From Metaphire vulgaris (Eukaryota; Annelida; Clitellata; Crassiclitellata; Megascolecidae), in NCBI GenBank assembly GCA_018105865.1, contig CM030832.1:27974086-28038085 (forward strand): a stretch of 64,000 nt of DNA, written 5' to 3'. The position numbers and the translations under genes were made by a program. Positions 54,441-64,000 of the stretch are shown piece after piece; the first letter of the stretch is position 1, and each line of letters begins with the position of its first letter. The notes below the pieces were generated by a model. It ran no database searches, was not told the DNA's origin, and was given only the letters and a program-made list of their open reading frames with translations.

Positions 54441-55200
54441 TCTGCTTTACATTCTTTACTTTTACTATTATTAGGCCTATCTACGATTCTACGACCAGAA
54501 GTGTTTTTCGTCAGCGTTCGCTAGATGGCTGCATTATTGGAACGCTGCCGGGGATCGTAGGGTGTAGAAATTGATAAAACTTCACTGCGTCCCCCTTTTC
54601 TGGAACACTGTAATATCTTAATTTTGTATTTTATTTAAAATCGACTCTCGACAAGCCTTACATAATTAATTAAAGAAAATTCAGGTCTACATAAGATCAA
54701 CAAATCTAACGCAGTGTCAACTAACTAGAGCAATTAGTTTGCTTTTCTAGTAGGCCTACATGTATTATTTTCTCCATCACGCCATTTGTATCGTCTGGTT
54801 TTCTAGTATGTTCTCCACCCACAGAAATTTCTCCAGGGCGCAAAACACAATGGTCACGGTTAATATAGCTTTCAAGATATTCAATTCCACAGTTGAGTTT
54901 CTCAATTTCACTTAGCGTATCTGTAGTGTTTAAGTGAGAAAATATTGGTTGAAAGTCCAAAATATAATTAGTTACAAAAATAGAATTGCATTTTCTAAAG
55001 TGGGGGGAGGGTGGCAAGTGCCTCCTCTTGCCCCAAGCTTCAGCACAATTATGGAGACAACTGTAGCTGCTGACAGGGTTATTTCTAGGACAATCACCTT
55101 GGGGTGTATTGATATATTATGCGGGTCCCTTCTCTACCCTTATGGCGAGCGATAGCATCTTAGATGCATCATAATTAGGTGGTTTTAGGGGACTGTTAGG
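54441..55200. other. No gene seen
   Basis: The 98-codon minus ORF at 54721-55017 lacks splice support. Near 55075-55220, AGGGTTATTTCTAGGACAAT to AAAAATATCTCTGGCTGCTG looks like a TTATTTCTAG-family MITE, with flanks GCTGCTGA-like and GCTGCTGG. Confidence 0.4.
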
Positions 55201-55258
55201 TGTGTAAAAATATCTCTGGCTGCTGGTTTGCGCTATAGCGGCGTCTTCGTCATGCCCG

Positions 55259-55572
55259 TCAGACGGTCGTGCTGTGCTCCAGTGCCGTGTTCCGTGTGGT
55301 CGACGTGGCTCCGTTGGTCTTGTCGGCTTCGGTGCCGCTGCTTCGGCGCCGCCGTTTCGCCCCCGTGGGCTCCGTCTTCAGCCAGCGACAGCGCAGCGTC
55401 TTGAGGAAATTCGTCTGGAAGCTGTCGTTCATGAAACAGTAGACGATGGGATTGGCACAGCTGTTGCTGTAGCCGATCAGCTGGAGGAACGCCATCGCCA
55501 CACGGAACGAATGGAGCGTGACACGCTGTTCCGCCTCGTCGCACAACAGGTAGACCTATAATAGTAATAATA

Positions 55573-55617
<45 letters not shown>

Positions 55618-55733
55618 TAGCAATAATAATGATATTCTAATAATATATTAATACTAATAGTAAATTAATAATTAGTAATAATATAAATTAATAATAAACT
55701 GGTAATAATAAATATATGAATATTTATAAAACC

Positions 55734-55764
<31 letters not shown>

Positions 55765-56317
55765 CTTTCTCTCTCTCTCCTCCTTCTCTCTAGTGTTGTC
55801 AAACCACAATATCGAAATCCTTTAGCTTAAATAGACGACGACGACGACGACCTGTAGAGTGAAGAAGGGGAACCAGCTGACGACGAACAGAAAGACGACT
55901 ACGACCAGCATTCGGACGATGCGTTGCTTCTCTCTCAGCCGCCGGTCCCCGTCGCGTCTCGCGTCGGCGCTCTCGCCGATCGGACGCCGGCGCCACAGTC
56001 TCACCGCGATGGTCCCGTACGTGGCGACCATCGTAACGACCGGGAAGATGTACAGGACGACGTAGAAGAAGCACGTGTAGACGACCGCCAGCCGCTGACT
56101 CTCGAAGTACTCGACGCACACGTAGGCCGTGCGCAGCGACGACGCCGCCCCGGTCGCCTCGTCCGTCTCGAAGACGAGTTTCGGTTCGAGACGCTGGACG
56201 AAGATCTGGGGAATGACCAGGAGGAGTGCCACGGCCCAGATGGACGACGCGAGGATGATCGCTCTCGTGACGGTGTGCACGTGCCTGGCGCGCAACGGGT
56301 GACAGATGGCGTAATAT
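55259..56317 (-). CDS. Class A peptide-type GPCR, last two exons (TM4 to C-terminus)
   Basis: Rhodopsin-family receptor of the plasma membrane, probably for a neuropeptide. Exons on minus: 56317-55852 and 55555-55259 (254 residues visible). The first exon begins at the third base of the DRY arginine codon: the acceptor TTTCTGCAG precedes A-TAT-TAC (YYAICHPLRARHV), so the intron splits the DRY motif, a known conserved GPCR intron site. TM4 (AIILASSIWAVALLLVIP), extracellular-loop Cys (YVCVEYFES), TM5 (FFYVVLYIFPVVTMVATYG), TM6 (MLVVVVFLFVVSWFPFFTL, Ser replacing the usual Cys of CWxP), TM7 (SNSCANPIVYCFMN with NPxxY) and helix 8 (FQTNFLKTL) follow. The C-tail is basic and Thr-rich. TM1-3 exons were not found up to the window end. 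The pattern suits QRFP/orexin/NPFF-like receptors; the exact ligand class is a guess. Exons are GC-rich; the 296-nt intron is simple repeats. Confidence 0.82.
55560..55790. repeat. (AAT)n and CT-rich repeats in the GPCR intron
   Basis: AAT trinucleotides to about 55615, then AT-rich, then CTCTCTTT units from 55731. Confidence 0.9.
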
Positions 56318-56539
56318 CTGCAGAAACACAGGACAAACGAACGCGGATGCACATATAAGAAAATCAACCACTATTGTATACCACTCAGAAAGCGCTATAC
56401 AAATTCATGCGACTTACTTATTTGCTTGCTTACTTACTAATTATTCACTAGTATCAGGGTCATTGCTTAAGCATATATATTTTCAGCGTCCAACTCGAGT
56501 TTGATAAACGGTAAAGGTAGTTCTGTACTCGAGCGAGGA

Positions 56540-56650
56540 TAGGGTCCGGCGCTGATCTCCGGTTACTAGGCAAGCGCAGCGACGCATGTGGCTTACGCCA
56601 TTAATCTAGAGTAGTTTGCCATTGCTTTCTCCAGACCCGCGTTTCACTTT
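56540..56650 (+). repeat. Dispersed SINE-like repeat, copy 4
   Basis: GGCGCTGATCTCCGG, GGCTTACGCCATTAATCTAG and AGTAGTTTGCCATTGCTTTC match copies 1-3. 3'-truncated. Confidence 0.6.
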
Positions 56651-57560
56651 TCGGTTTTAAAAGTTTACATTGACGCCTTTTTAAAAGTCTGTTAATTAAC
56701 TATAGGTTTACGGTATAAGAATGAACACTGTCACCAATCGGATAGTTCTTTACCAGTGGCGTCAATCCCGTGAGGGTCCTTGGGTCCAGACTCAAAATGT
56801 GTCTGTGAGGGTCCATAAGGCATTGGACCCTCAAAAAATCTGAATAAATATACATTGTACAGTTGTACGATTATTTAATAAATTGTTGTGCTGGATAGAT
56901 AATGAATATAATCAGCAAACGGTATTTTGGAACATTAATAAGTAATAAGAATTATGCTAAAAGTACATGGTGCACAATGCAAAAACACCAGGTATCGCTT
57001 GATTCTTACTTACTTGATTTTTATACTTACTGGCACAACAACAAGTGGACCACCAGAACAGATTGACGCCACTGATTTTCACAGTTCAATTCGATATGAA
57101 TCATTGATAGTCTGATAGACCTATCAACCTACGTAATCATAATCTAAACTTAGGCATAGATCACATATTCTCAATACGAAAACGTTTGCTTAAGTGAAAT
57201 TTCACTGCTGATTTTCAGTGTTGCACTTTTAGTCCCAAAAATTACCTTGGGGTCTATCGCCCATTATATACCGGTCTATCAGGCACCCCTCTTAATGTCC
57301 GGTGGCTTAGCCAGGGTTCCAGAATAGGGGGCACATCGACATTTTTGAGTAGAAAAAGATTACAAGCGAAAAATCGCCGTCAGGGAATTCTTTGCACATC
57401 GATTCTGTTTCAATCTTCCTACCTGACCCCTACCCTCCCCTCCCACCCCGACGGCTTTTGCAAATCCCACGACTGATCCCGTCCATAATAGGGTCTGGTG
57501 CCCCGTGGTTACCTCGTGGCCATGCCAATGCTAATGTCTGATTGTCTTCCACCGGCTTTG
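56651..57560. other. No gene seen
   Basis: GTCAATCCCGTGAGGGTCC and an inverted TGGACCCTC near 56760-56830 form a small hairpin repeat. Otherwise unremarkable AT-rich sequence. Confidence 0.35.
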
Positions 57561-57610
57561 CTTGTGGCCAGTGGCATGTACTATTAAGGACTCTCTTAAG
57601 CTCTGTGCAC

Positions 57611-57854
57611 TTTTATGCCCCCCTCTCCCCCCGGCGCCGAAAGTCCTGCGTCGACCGTACCCTCAGGCGGGGTCATGCAAGGCGGGATATCCTTTGTCTA
57701 TAAGGATCGGACCGTACAATTGGATTTGCATGCAAATGCGGATGAGAAAACAAACAACTCGCAGAGACTGCAAGTCAGCCAGAATGTCTCTACTGCAGGA
57801 AAGAAGCAAGACGCCGGAGAGACATCGGATAAAGCGGGACTCTGTGTGCGGTGA
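57611..57854 (+). CDS. Candidate terminal exon (unknown)
   Basis: A strong pyrimidine tract (TGCCCCCCTCTCCCCCCGGC, ending CGAAAG) precedes an open frame that reads SPASTVPSGGVMQGGISFVY, then DRTVQLDLHANADEKTN, ending GLCVR and TGA. Composition looks coding-like (not a repeat) but no partner exon or known family is visible, so it may be chance. Confidence 0.25.
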
Positions 57855-58079
57855 CGTTGAAAAATTGACTGGACGTGACACTGGATGATCAAATGACCTA
57901 CTCCCCCCGGGGGGAGGGCGCGTCAAATTAACGACCCGTCAAAACCTCTGTTATGAGCCTCGGTTGAAGGATTTCCGCTTCTTTTATCCTCCATCTTCAG
58001 CCATCCGTCATCCAAGTATAAGGTCGCATTCATTCCTTCCTCCGTCCATCTTTCGTTTATTCTCTTCGTCAGTTTTAAA

Positions 58080-58270
58080 TTGACGACGACGATGATGATG
58101 ACAACAACGGTGATGGCGAGGATGATGATGATGATGATGATGATAGCGATGAGGATGATGAGATAATGATTACGACGACGACGACGACGACGATGATGAT
58201 GAGGTGATGATGATGATTGATGAATCAATTGATGATGATTATGATGACGACGAGCAAGGTGACGATGACG
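58080..58270. repeat. (GAT/GAC)n imperfect microsatellite
   Basis: Trinucleotide runs; they create spurious Asp- or Ile-rich ORFs. Confidence 0.9.
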
Positions 58271-59073
58271 ATGAACTTCTGTAGCGCCAATTGTATGTCG
58301 ACGGTATATTAACTATATTTAATCCATCGGTCAAATATGAAGCCATTGCAAGTGATTGGAATCAGTTCTTAGCGTTAAAAGTCTTCGATGTCAGTGGACA
58401 AAGAGCCGTGCATTTGAACAGCGATCAACCTCAGCTCTGCATTTATTTATAGTCAACGGACGAATAATCCAGAGAACAAACCTTGCGATTAATCGTCAGG
58501 TATCGACGTCCTATCGATATTTTGCTCATGACACAGGACACAAAATACAAGATGAAATCTCCGGTTTAGGTCGTCGTCATTTTTATTAAAATTGTTGGCG
58601 AGTGTCAAAATATGTGGGTGGTGGGGTTCCGTGACAATTTTGATTGAGTCCAGTTCCTTTGGAGGGGCTATATATAGAAACTGCTGAATTTGTCTGTTCT
58701 ATCCGTCCGAATACAATATTAATTTAGAACAGAGCTTTATATATACACTACTTATTCGAACCTCATATACCGCATATGCATAATAGGCTTTTAATAGCAT
58801 CTATTCCCTCTACGTATAATGGTTCTTTTGCAAAGCGCGTGCTTACAATTAACTCGGATATAAGCGTAATGTTAATTCTTAGAAATTAAGGAAATCTTTG
58901 AACATTTTATAGTTTTCAGCGTCTCTGCGGTTTCCTATTTCAGCCTTTTCAGCCTCCGGCTGTTTAACATTATTCAGTCACAGACTCAGGACCAGCCACT
59001 TCAGCTCCGACCTAGAGGTCGGAAGTAATCAAGTAATCAAGGCCTGCAATCCAGTAACTGGGACGATGGTTAA
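58271..59073. other. No gene seen
   Basis: AT-rich; ends with CAGTCACAGACTCAGGACCA-like sequence and no ORF of note. Confidence 0.35.

Positions 59074-59131
<58 letters not shown>
59074..59131. repeat. (GT)n(AT)n microsatellite
   Basis: GT run passing directly into an AT run. Confidence 0.95.
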
Positions 59132-59134
<3 letters not shown>

Positions 59135-59333
59135 GATTTGTCAATAAAAACTGGTCTGTTTTGAAGTTCTATGACTTTCTTACCTATTTAAGTGCGTTTT
59201 TTCCTGTTGTGTTTTAGCACTGAATTATTTTAACGTCTTGACATTCTGTAGTAAGTAAGCTTCAGTGTGATGCTGATATTATAAATTAAGAAAGTTTTGG
59301 AGCTTAAAAATATACCGGTATTTATTGCCACAC

Positions 59334-59336
<3 letters not shown>

Positions 59337-59372
<36 letters not shown>
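59337..59372. repeat. (AT)n microsatellite
   Basis: AT dinucleotides. Confidence 0.95.
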
Positions 59373-59375
<3 letters not shown>

Positions 59376-59619
59376 ATTATCGTATGACATGTGGTGTGGT
59401 ATTTTACGCTGTTGTAGATAAGTTTATTTGTAAACAAACTGACTTGTCTCGTAAGAGTTACAGCGAAGACGGAAATTGACACCACGGTTCTGGAACTTTA
59501 TAAGTTCTACAACAATCTGTCCTGGTCTCTTTCGACGGCTCGAGTAAGGTAACTGATGCCCACCCACCCCGACTCCCACCCCCACTCCCACAACACGCTG
59601 GCAATAAGGTTTTCGAATT

Positions 59620-59850
59620 CTGCTCGGAGGTCTATTCTGGTCCAAGATCACTGTTAAGGTCCAGCAAGCGGAATCAGCTACTCGTGCCTCCACCATCCTC
59701 GACTCCTCTATTTGGCAAGAGATCTTTTACACGGGGAAACGCGATCCTGTGGAACTCTCTTCCGGACAGTGTGACCAATGCGAACGCTGCCGCGACGTTT
59801 ATTATCAACTTGAAAACGCATTTATTTAAGCTCAGTTACGAGTAATTCGT
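59620..59850 (+). pseudogene. LINE ORF2 C-terminal fragment
   Basis: VPPPSSTPLFGKRSFTRGNA, ILWNSLPDSVTNANAAATFI and NLKTHLFKLSYE: the same LINE family as the fragments inside the composite hAT copies, here outside them. Directly upstream of a very long (AAT)n run that may have grown from its tail. Confidence 0.75.
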
Positions 59851-59888
59851 TGTCAAAGCTTCTTGTTTTGTGCCATCTAGACTCTGAC

Positions 59889-60964
<1,076 letters not shown>

Positions 60965-61252
60965 ATGGCGTCCTGTATAAATAAATTTGTTTTGGATCAA
61001 AGTTTGTCGCCATACGCAAGTTCTTTGCCCCAAGAAGCAAAGTTGCGTTACAGACTGAAGTTGGGATATGAATCATATGATGGTGCTAGTAAGATTTTGC
61101 CTGATCCGTACGGAATTTCTGTTGGATGGACAGAGAACCCCTGTGTGTGGCCCGACTTACAGTTCGGCGATGTTTACTGTTATTTGATCGATACGCCGGG
61201 ACCATTTACAAAGGAGTCGTTGAAGGCTTACAAATCACACTCTGTCGTGTAG
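60965..61252 (+). pseudogene. N-terminal piece of a transposon-associated protein (SWIM/YqaJ-type, tentative)
   Basis: The ATG has a fair context (TCTAATGGCG). The reading MASCINKF..., then RLKLGYESYDGASKILPDPY, ISVGWTENPCVWPDLQFGDV and YLIDTPGPFTKESLKAYKS resembles the start of uncharacterised, multi-copy animal proteins that carry SWIM or YqaJ-like nuclease domains and are thought to be mobile-element derived. It ends after AYKSHSVV at a stop; no donor of quality was seen and the nuclease part is absent, so it is probably truncated. The family link is from motif memory. Confidence 0.4.
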
Positions 61253-61433
61253 TACATCCTACTACTACACATGCTACTATCATTATGGTGTTATGCCGAG
61301 ATTGGTAGATTATCTACAAAACTGATACAAAATTGATCCACCCATCGCTTGTTTACCTTAGCAACAGCGATTTTTTGCCCACCAGCATAGATTAGTAACA
61401 TAAATTTCACGACCATAGAGAGTGTTCTGGATA

Positions 61434-61435
<2 letters not shown>

Positions 61436-61480
<45 letters not shown>

Positions 61481-61506
61481 TATATAAATTATATATATAT
61501 CTTATA

Positions 61507-61544
<38 letters not shown>

Positions 61545-61545
61545 T
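61436..61545. repeat. (AT)n runs
   Basis: Two AT-rich dinucleotide arrays with a short interruption. Confidence 0.95.
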
Positions 61546-61554
61546 CTACCCTCT

Positions 61555-61858
61555 CCAAGGCTTCTTGGAAAAGTCTTGGAGAGGGTAGAAGAGAAGAAAA
61601 GCCTAATGAACACTATTCGTACAAGACAAAAGAAGTGGATAGGTCATGTTCTGAGAGAAGAATCAAACCTACTAAGAGAAGTACTAGAAGGAAAGATGAA
61701 TGGGAAACCACAGAAAGGGCGACCAAGGACATCGATGCTGGAGTGGATGTTCGACACTACGGGAAAAAAGTATTCAGCCCTGAAGATAAAAGCTCAAGAT
61801 AGAGAGGAGTGGCGACGCTGGAGTATTGAACCTGTCTTTGGACAGAGCACCTGAAGAA
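61555..61858 (+). pseudogene. LINE ORF2 C-terminal fragment
   Basis: [40 protein letters not shown] and [16 protein letters not shown] is the classic tail of non-LTR retrotransposon ORFs. Open for 92 codons. Sandwiched between AT microsatellites, which may derive from its 3' tail and target. Confidence 0.8.
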
Positions 61859-61860
61859 GA

Positions 61861-61945
<85 letters not shown>
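61861..61945. repeat. (AT)n(GA)n microsatellite
   Basis: AT run then about 24 GA units. Confidence 0.95.
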
Positions 61946-61947
<2 letters not shown>

Positions 61948-62204
61948 ATAGACCTATATACAGTATATACATATACACCGCAAACTAGACATTTTTCGTT
62001 TGTCTTATATTGTGAGCGAAATTAACGTTGTCTGTCACAATATCCAATTCTGACAATTTTTCTCGGCTTACATGTATACTGTTCATCAGTTTCTCTTCAG
62101 GAATCTCTTGTCGAAAGATCTTCTCCTTCTGGTTTGGAATTTACGAATTTAAGCTCTGTGCAATAATCGATCGGACGAATACATCATCGAAATAAATATA
62201 AGAA

Positions 62205-62236
62205 ATGGCGAAAGAAGATCAAAAAGTTCAAGTGCC
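62205..62236 (+). CDS. Candidate first coding exon (MAKEDQKVQVP)
   Basis: ATAAGAAATGGCGAAAG gives a good start context and a strong donor GTAAGT follows 32 nt later at phase 2. A compatible second exon lies at 62354-62401 (acceptor TTTCTTTCTAG, reading RLNYSRYLIKFGKEK, donor GTATAT). Both junctions run into long AT microsatellites. Product unknown; the gene would extend beyond the window. Confidence 0.3.
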
Positions 62237-62240
62237 GTAA

Positions 62241-62304
<64 letters not shown>
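62241..62304. repeat. (AT)n microsatellite
   Basis: Starts inside the donor of the candidate exon. Confidence 0.95.
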
Positions 62305-62307
<3 letters not shown>

Positions 62308-62399
62308 AGGGACTCATTTATTAGGTAGGGTTTTATGTGAGTTTTCTTTCTAGAAGGCTTAATTACAGCAGATATTTAATAAAGTTTGGAAAAGAAAAG

Positions 62400-62401
<2 letters not shown>

Positions 62402-62469
<68 letters not shown>
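62402..62469. repeat. (AT)n microsatellite
   Basis: AT dinucleotides. Confidence 0.95.
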
Positions 62470-62472
<3 letters not shown>

Positions 62473-62519
62473 CTATACTGTGTATTTATATACACTATAG
62501 GCCAACAACGATAAAGATA

Positions 62520-63179
62520 TAGCGATTTACTTTATCTGTCTTTAATATCTCCTTTTTGTTTCACGCGATAAAAATCGGCGAACGTGTGAAAGTGATAATG
62601 GAAAGAAGTGCGATCGAAAGTCTAAGGAACTTACAAACCACAGACCTAAATAACACAGAGGCAGGCAACCGGCGCTCTTTCAACTCGCCCTTGAATATAC
62701 ATATATATGTCTGTGGAGTCTCACTGTGTCAGATTTCCTTCATTCCTATTTACTGTTGGTAACTAATGACTGACTGGGCGACAACAGACGTGAGCTTTTC
62801 CTGTTCTGTTAAACAGTTTGCATGCCTTCGTTTCCTCCTGTATTTTGTCTGTCTTTGGCCATGAATTATCTATTTACCTTGGATCGTGACGAAAGGTTAA
62901 TGAATTCTGGAATTCTTAGCGTGTCTAGCACAACAGACTGACTGGTCTGGCTGCTGCCGATGGCGTCTAGGTTCAGTTGTAAGCGCAAGTTTCCGAATGG
63001 AATTTAGTGAATTCGCCATGACAACGGCCGCCATCTTTAAATGTAAGTCTTTTTTCGGTAGTTTCGATGATTTACTTCATCTGCAATGCTGCAGGCTTGC
63101 AGGCTTTATAATTGCGATGATTACTTCACCTGAGGCCTCATCCACAAGCGAGATCTAACAGAGTAGATGAGCGCTAATG
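62520..63179. other. No gene seen
   Basis: CGCCATGACAACGGCCGCCATC near 63013 is GC-richer and contains a YY1-like GCCGCCATC, so a promoter is possible but unproven. Confidence 0.3.
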
Positions 63180-63190
63180 TGATGATGATA

Positions 63191-63241
<51 letters not shown>

Positions 63242-63255
63242 ATGATGACTATGAT
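63180..63255. repeat. (GAT)n microsatellite, left of MITE
   Basis: Trinucleotide run, continued at 63426-63500 beyond the MITE. Confidence 0.95.
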
Positions 63256-63423
63256 CAGTGGCGTAGTCAGGATTTTCTGAAGGGGGTTATGGTTCTCATG
63301 ATTCCCAACTTCGAAAAATTCTGACAAGCTATAAAAGGTCGTCAACTATTAGGCCTATTTATTATTTTTTGTCGAACAGCCAAGAGGGTTATTTTAACTC
63401 CCAAACCCCCTTGGCTACGCCAC

Positions 63424-63425
<2 letters not shown>
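63256..63425. mobile_element. hAT-like MITE inserted in a (GAT)n array, 170 bp
   Basis: Left CAGTGGCGTAGTCAGG, right CCTTGGCTACGCCACTG. The host array masks the duplication (ACTATGAT/ATGATGAT). A diverged reverse module CTGACAAGCTATAAAAGGTC. Confidence 0.85.
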
Positions 63426-63496
<71 letters not shown>

Positions 63497-63500
63497 GGTG
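63426..63500. repeat. (GAT)n(GGT)n microsatellite, right of MITE
   Basis: Right half of the interrupted array. Confidence 0.95.
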
Positions 63501-64000
63501 TGTGACACCGTGATTTTTAAGTATGATGACTTAAAAGAGATGGTCGCAATATAATTGTGCAATGCGTAAATACTGCAAATGTCTCTTCCAATCCTGTTCT
63601 CGTCTCATCTACTCCCTCCTCAGCGTTCCTCTTGCGTGAAAGTGCTTGAAATCTTGGAAGGTTTTACTTGAAAAGAAGCCCGCAGACTGAGAATTGACTA
63701 CGCTAAAGTAACCTCTCGTTCATTCTTATTCTAAGTTATTTCCTTATAATCTCTACTGTTGACATAGTTTTGAGTCATTCGCTCGGAATGCCTCGTGACT
63801 AAGAGACATCTAAGCGAGTGATGTTTGAAGGGCTGAAGTGTCGTTATGAAACTCCTTGCAGGAAAAGAATTCAGAAGTTGCTCAAGATTCCCACCCCACC
63901 CCTACCCCCACCCTCAAGACCTCAGCGCGAAAAATGCCAATGCCTAACAACGAATATTTAGTACGAAATTCGGATTCCAGAAGGTAGAACCAGCAATGGC
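63501..64000. other. No gene seen
   Basis: Unique-looking sequence to the window end, with a C-rich stretch near 63890-63915. Confidence 0.35.

Noticed and set aside
55799..56371. 190-codon Arg-rich minus ORF
   Set aside because: Alternative frame of the GPCR exon; the other frame has clear TM helices and motifs.

Overview
This is animal (metazoan) nuclear DNA: spliced genes with GT-AG introns in AT-rich sequence, dense transposon debris and many microsatellites. The palindrome TAGGCCTA recurs far more often than chance would give. The gene content (a PGC-1 coactivator, a death-domain protein resembling DTHD1, a peptide-type GPCR split at its DRY motif) and the L2/CR1-type LINEs suggest a marine invertebrate, perhaps a deuterostome. 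I cannot name the species.

Layout. 0-1 kb: one coding exon (301-882) made of 15-residue tandem repeats, between two copies of one hAT-like MITE family. 1-9.8 kb: no host gene seen; MITEs, a tRNA-like SINE, and a LINE split by a 1.9-kb composite hAT element. 9.8-24.6 kb: a PGC-1 family gene on + (13 coding exons, 13838-24584, 1177 residues when spliced; every junction phase agrees), probably with a non-coding first exon ending at 10079. Its introns carry MITEs and foldback elements. 25-28.3 kb: a cluster of hAT-like elements with clear 8-bp target-site duplications. 28.56-31.73 kb: a single-exon 1055-residue protein with a C-terminal death domain. 32.2-35.1 kb: a MITE swollen by nested insertions, including a broken transposon gene. 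36.4-46 kb: a minus-strand multi-exon gene with a ubiquitin-interacting motif, a SUMO-interaction-like motif and a C-terminal UBZ-type zinc finger; it may be RAP80/UIMC1-like. 46.2-53.2 kb: a 2.9-kb hAT-like element carrying a LINE, minisatellites, and the second copy of the composite hAT in inverted orientation. 53.4 kb: an isolated candidate first exon. 55.2-56.3 kb (minus): the last two exons of a class A neuropeptide-type GPCR. 57-64 kb: simple repeats, LINE fragments, a transposon-protein fragment and a possible first exon at 62.2 kb.

The host genes look unrelated. The most unusual feature is a short module, about TTTTTTGCTTGTCAG, present more than thirty times in both orientations. It lies inside MITEs with at least four different terminal inverted repeats. 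It reads like a ready-made 3' splice site (pyrimidine tract plus CAG). By recording terminal repeats and target-site duplications, much of the sequence outside genes can be resolved into nested, relatively dated insertions.
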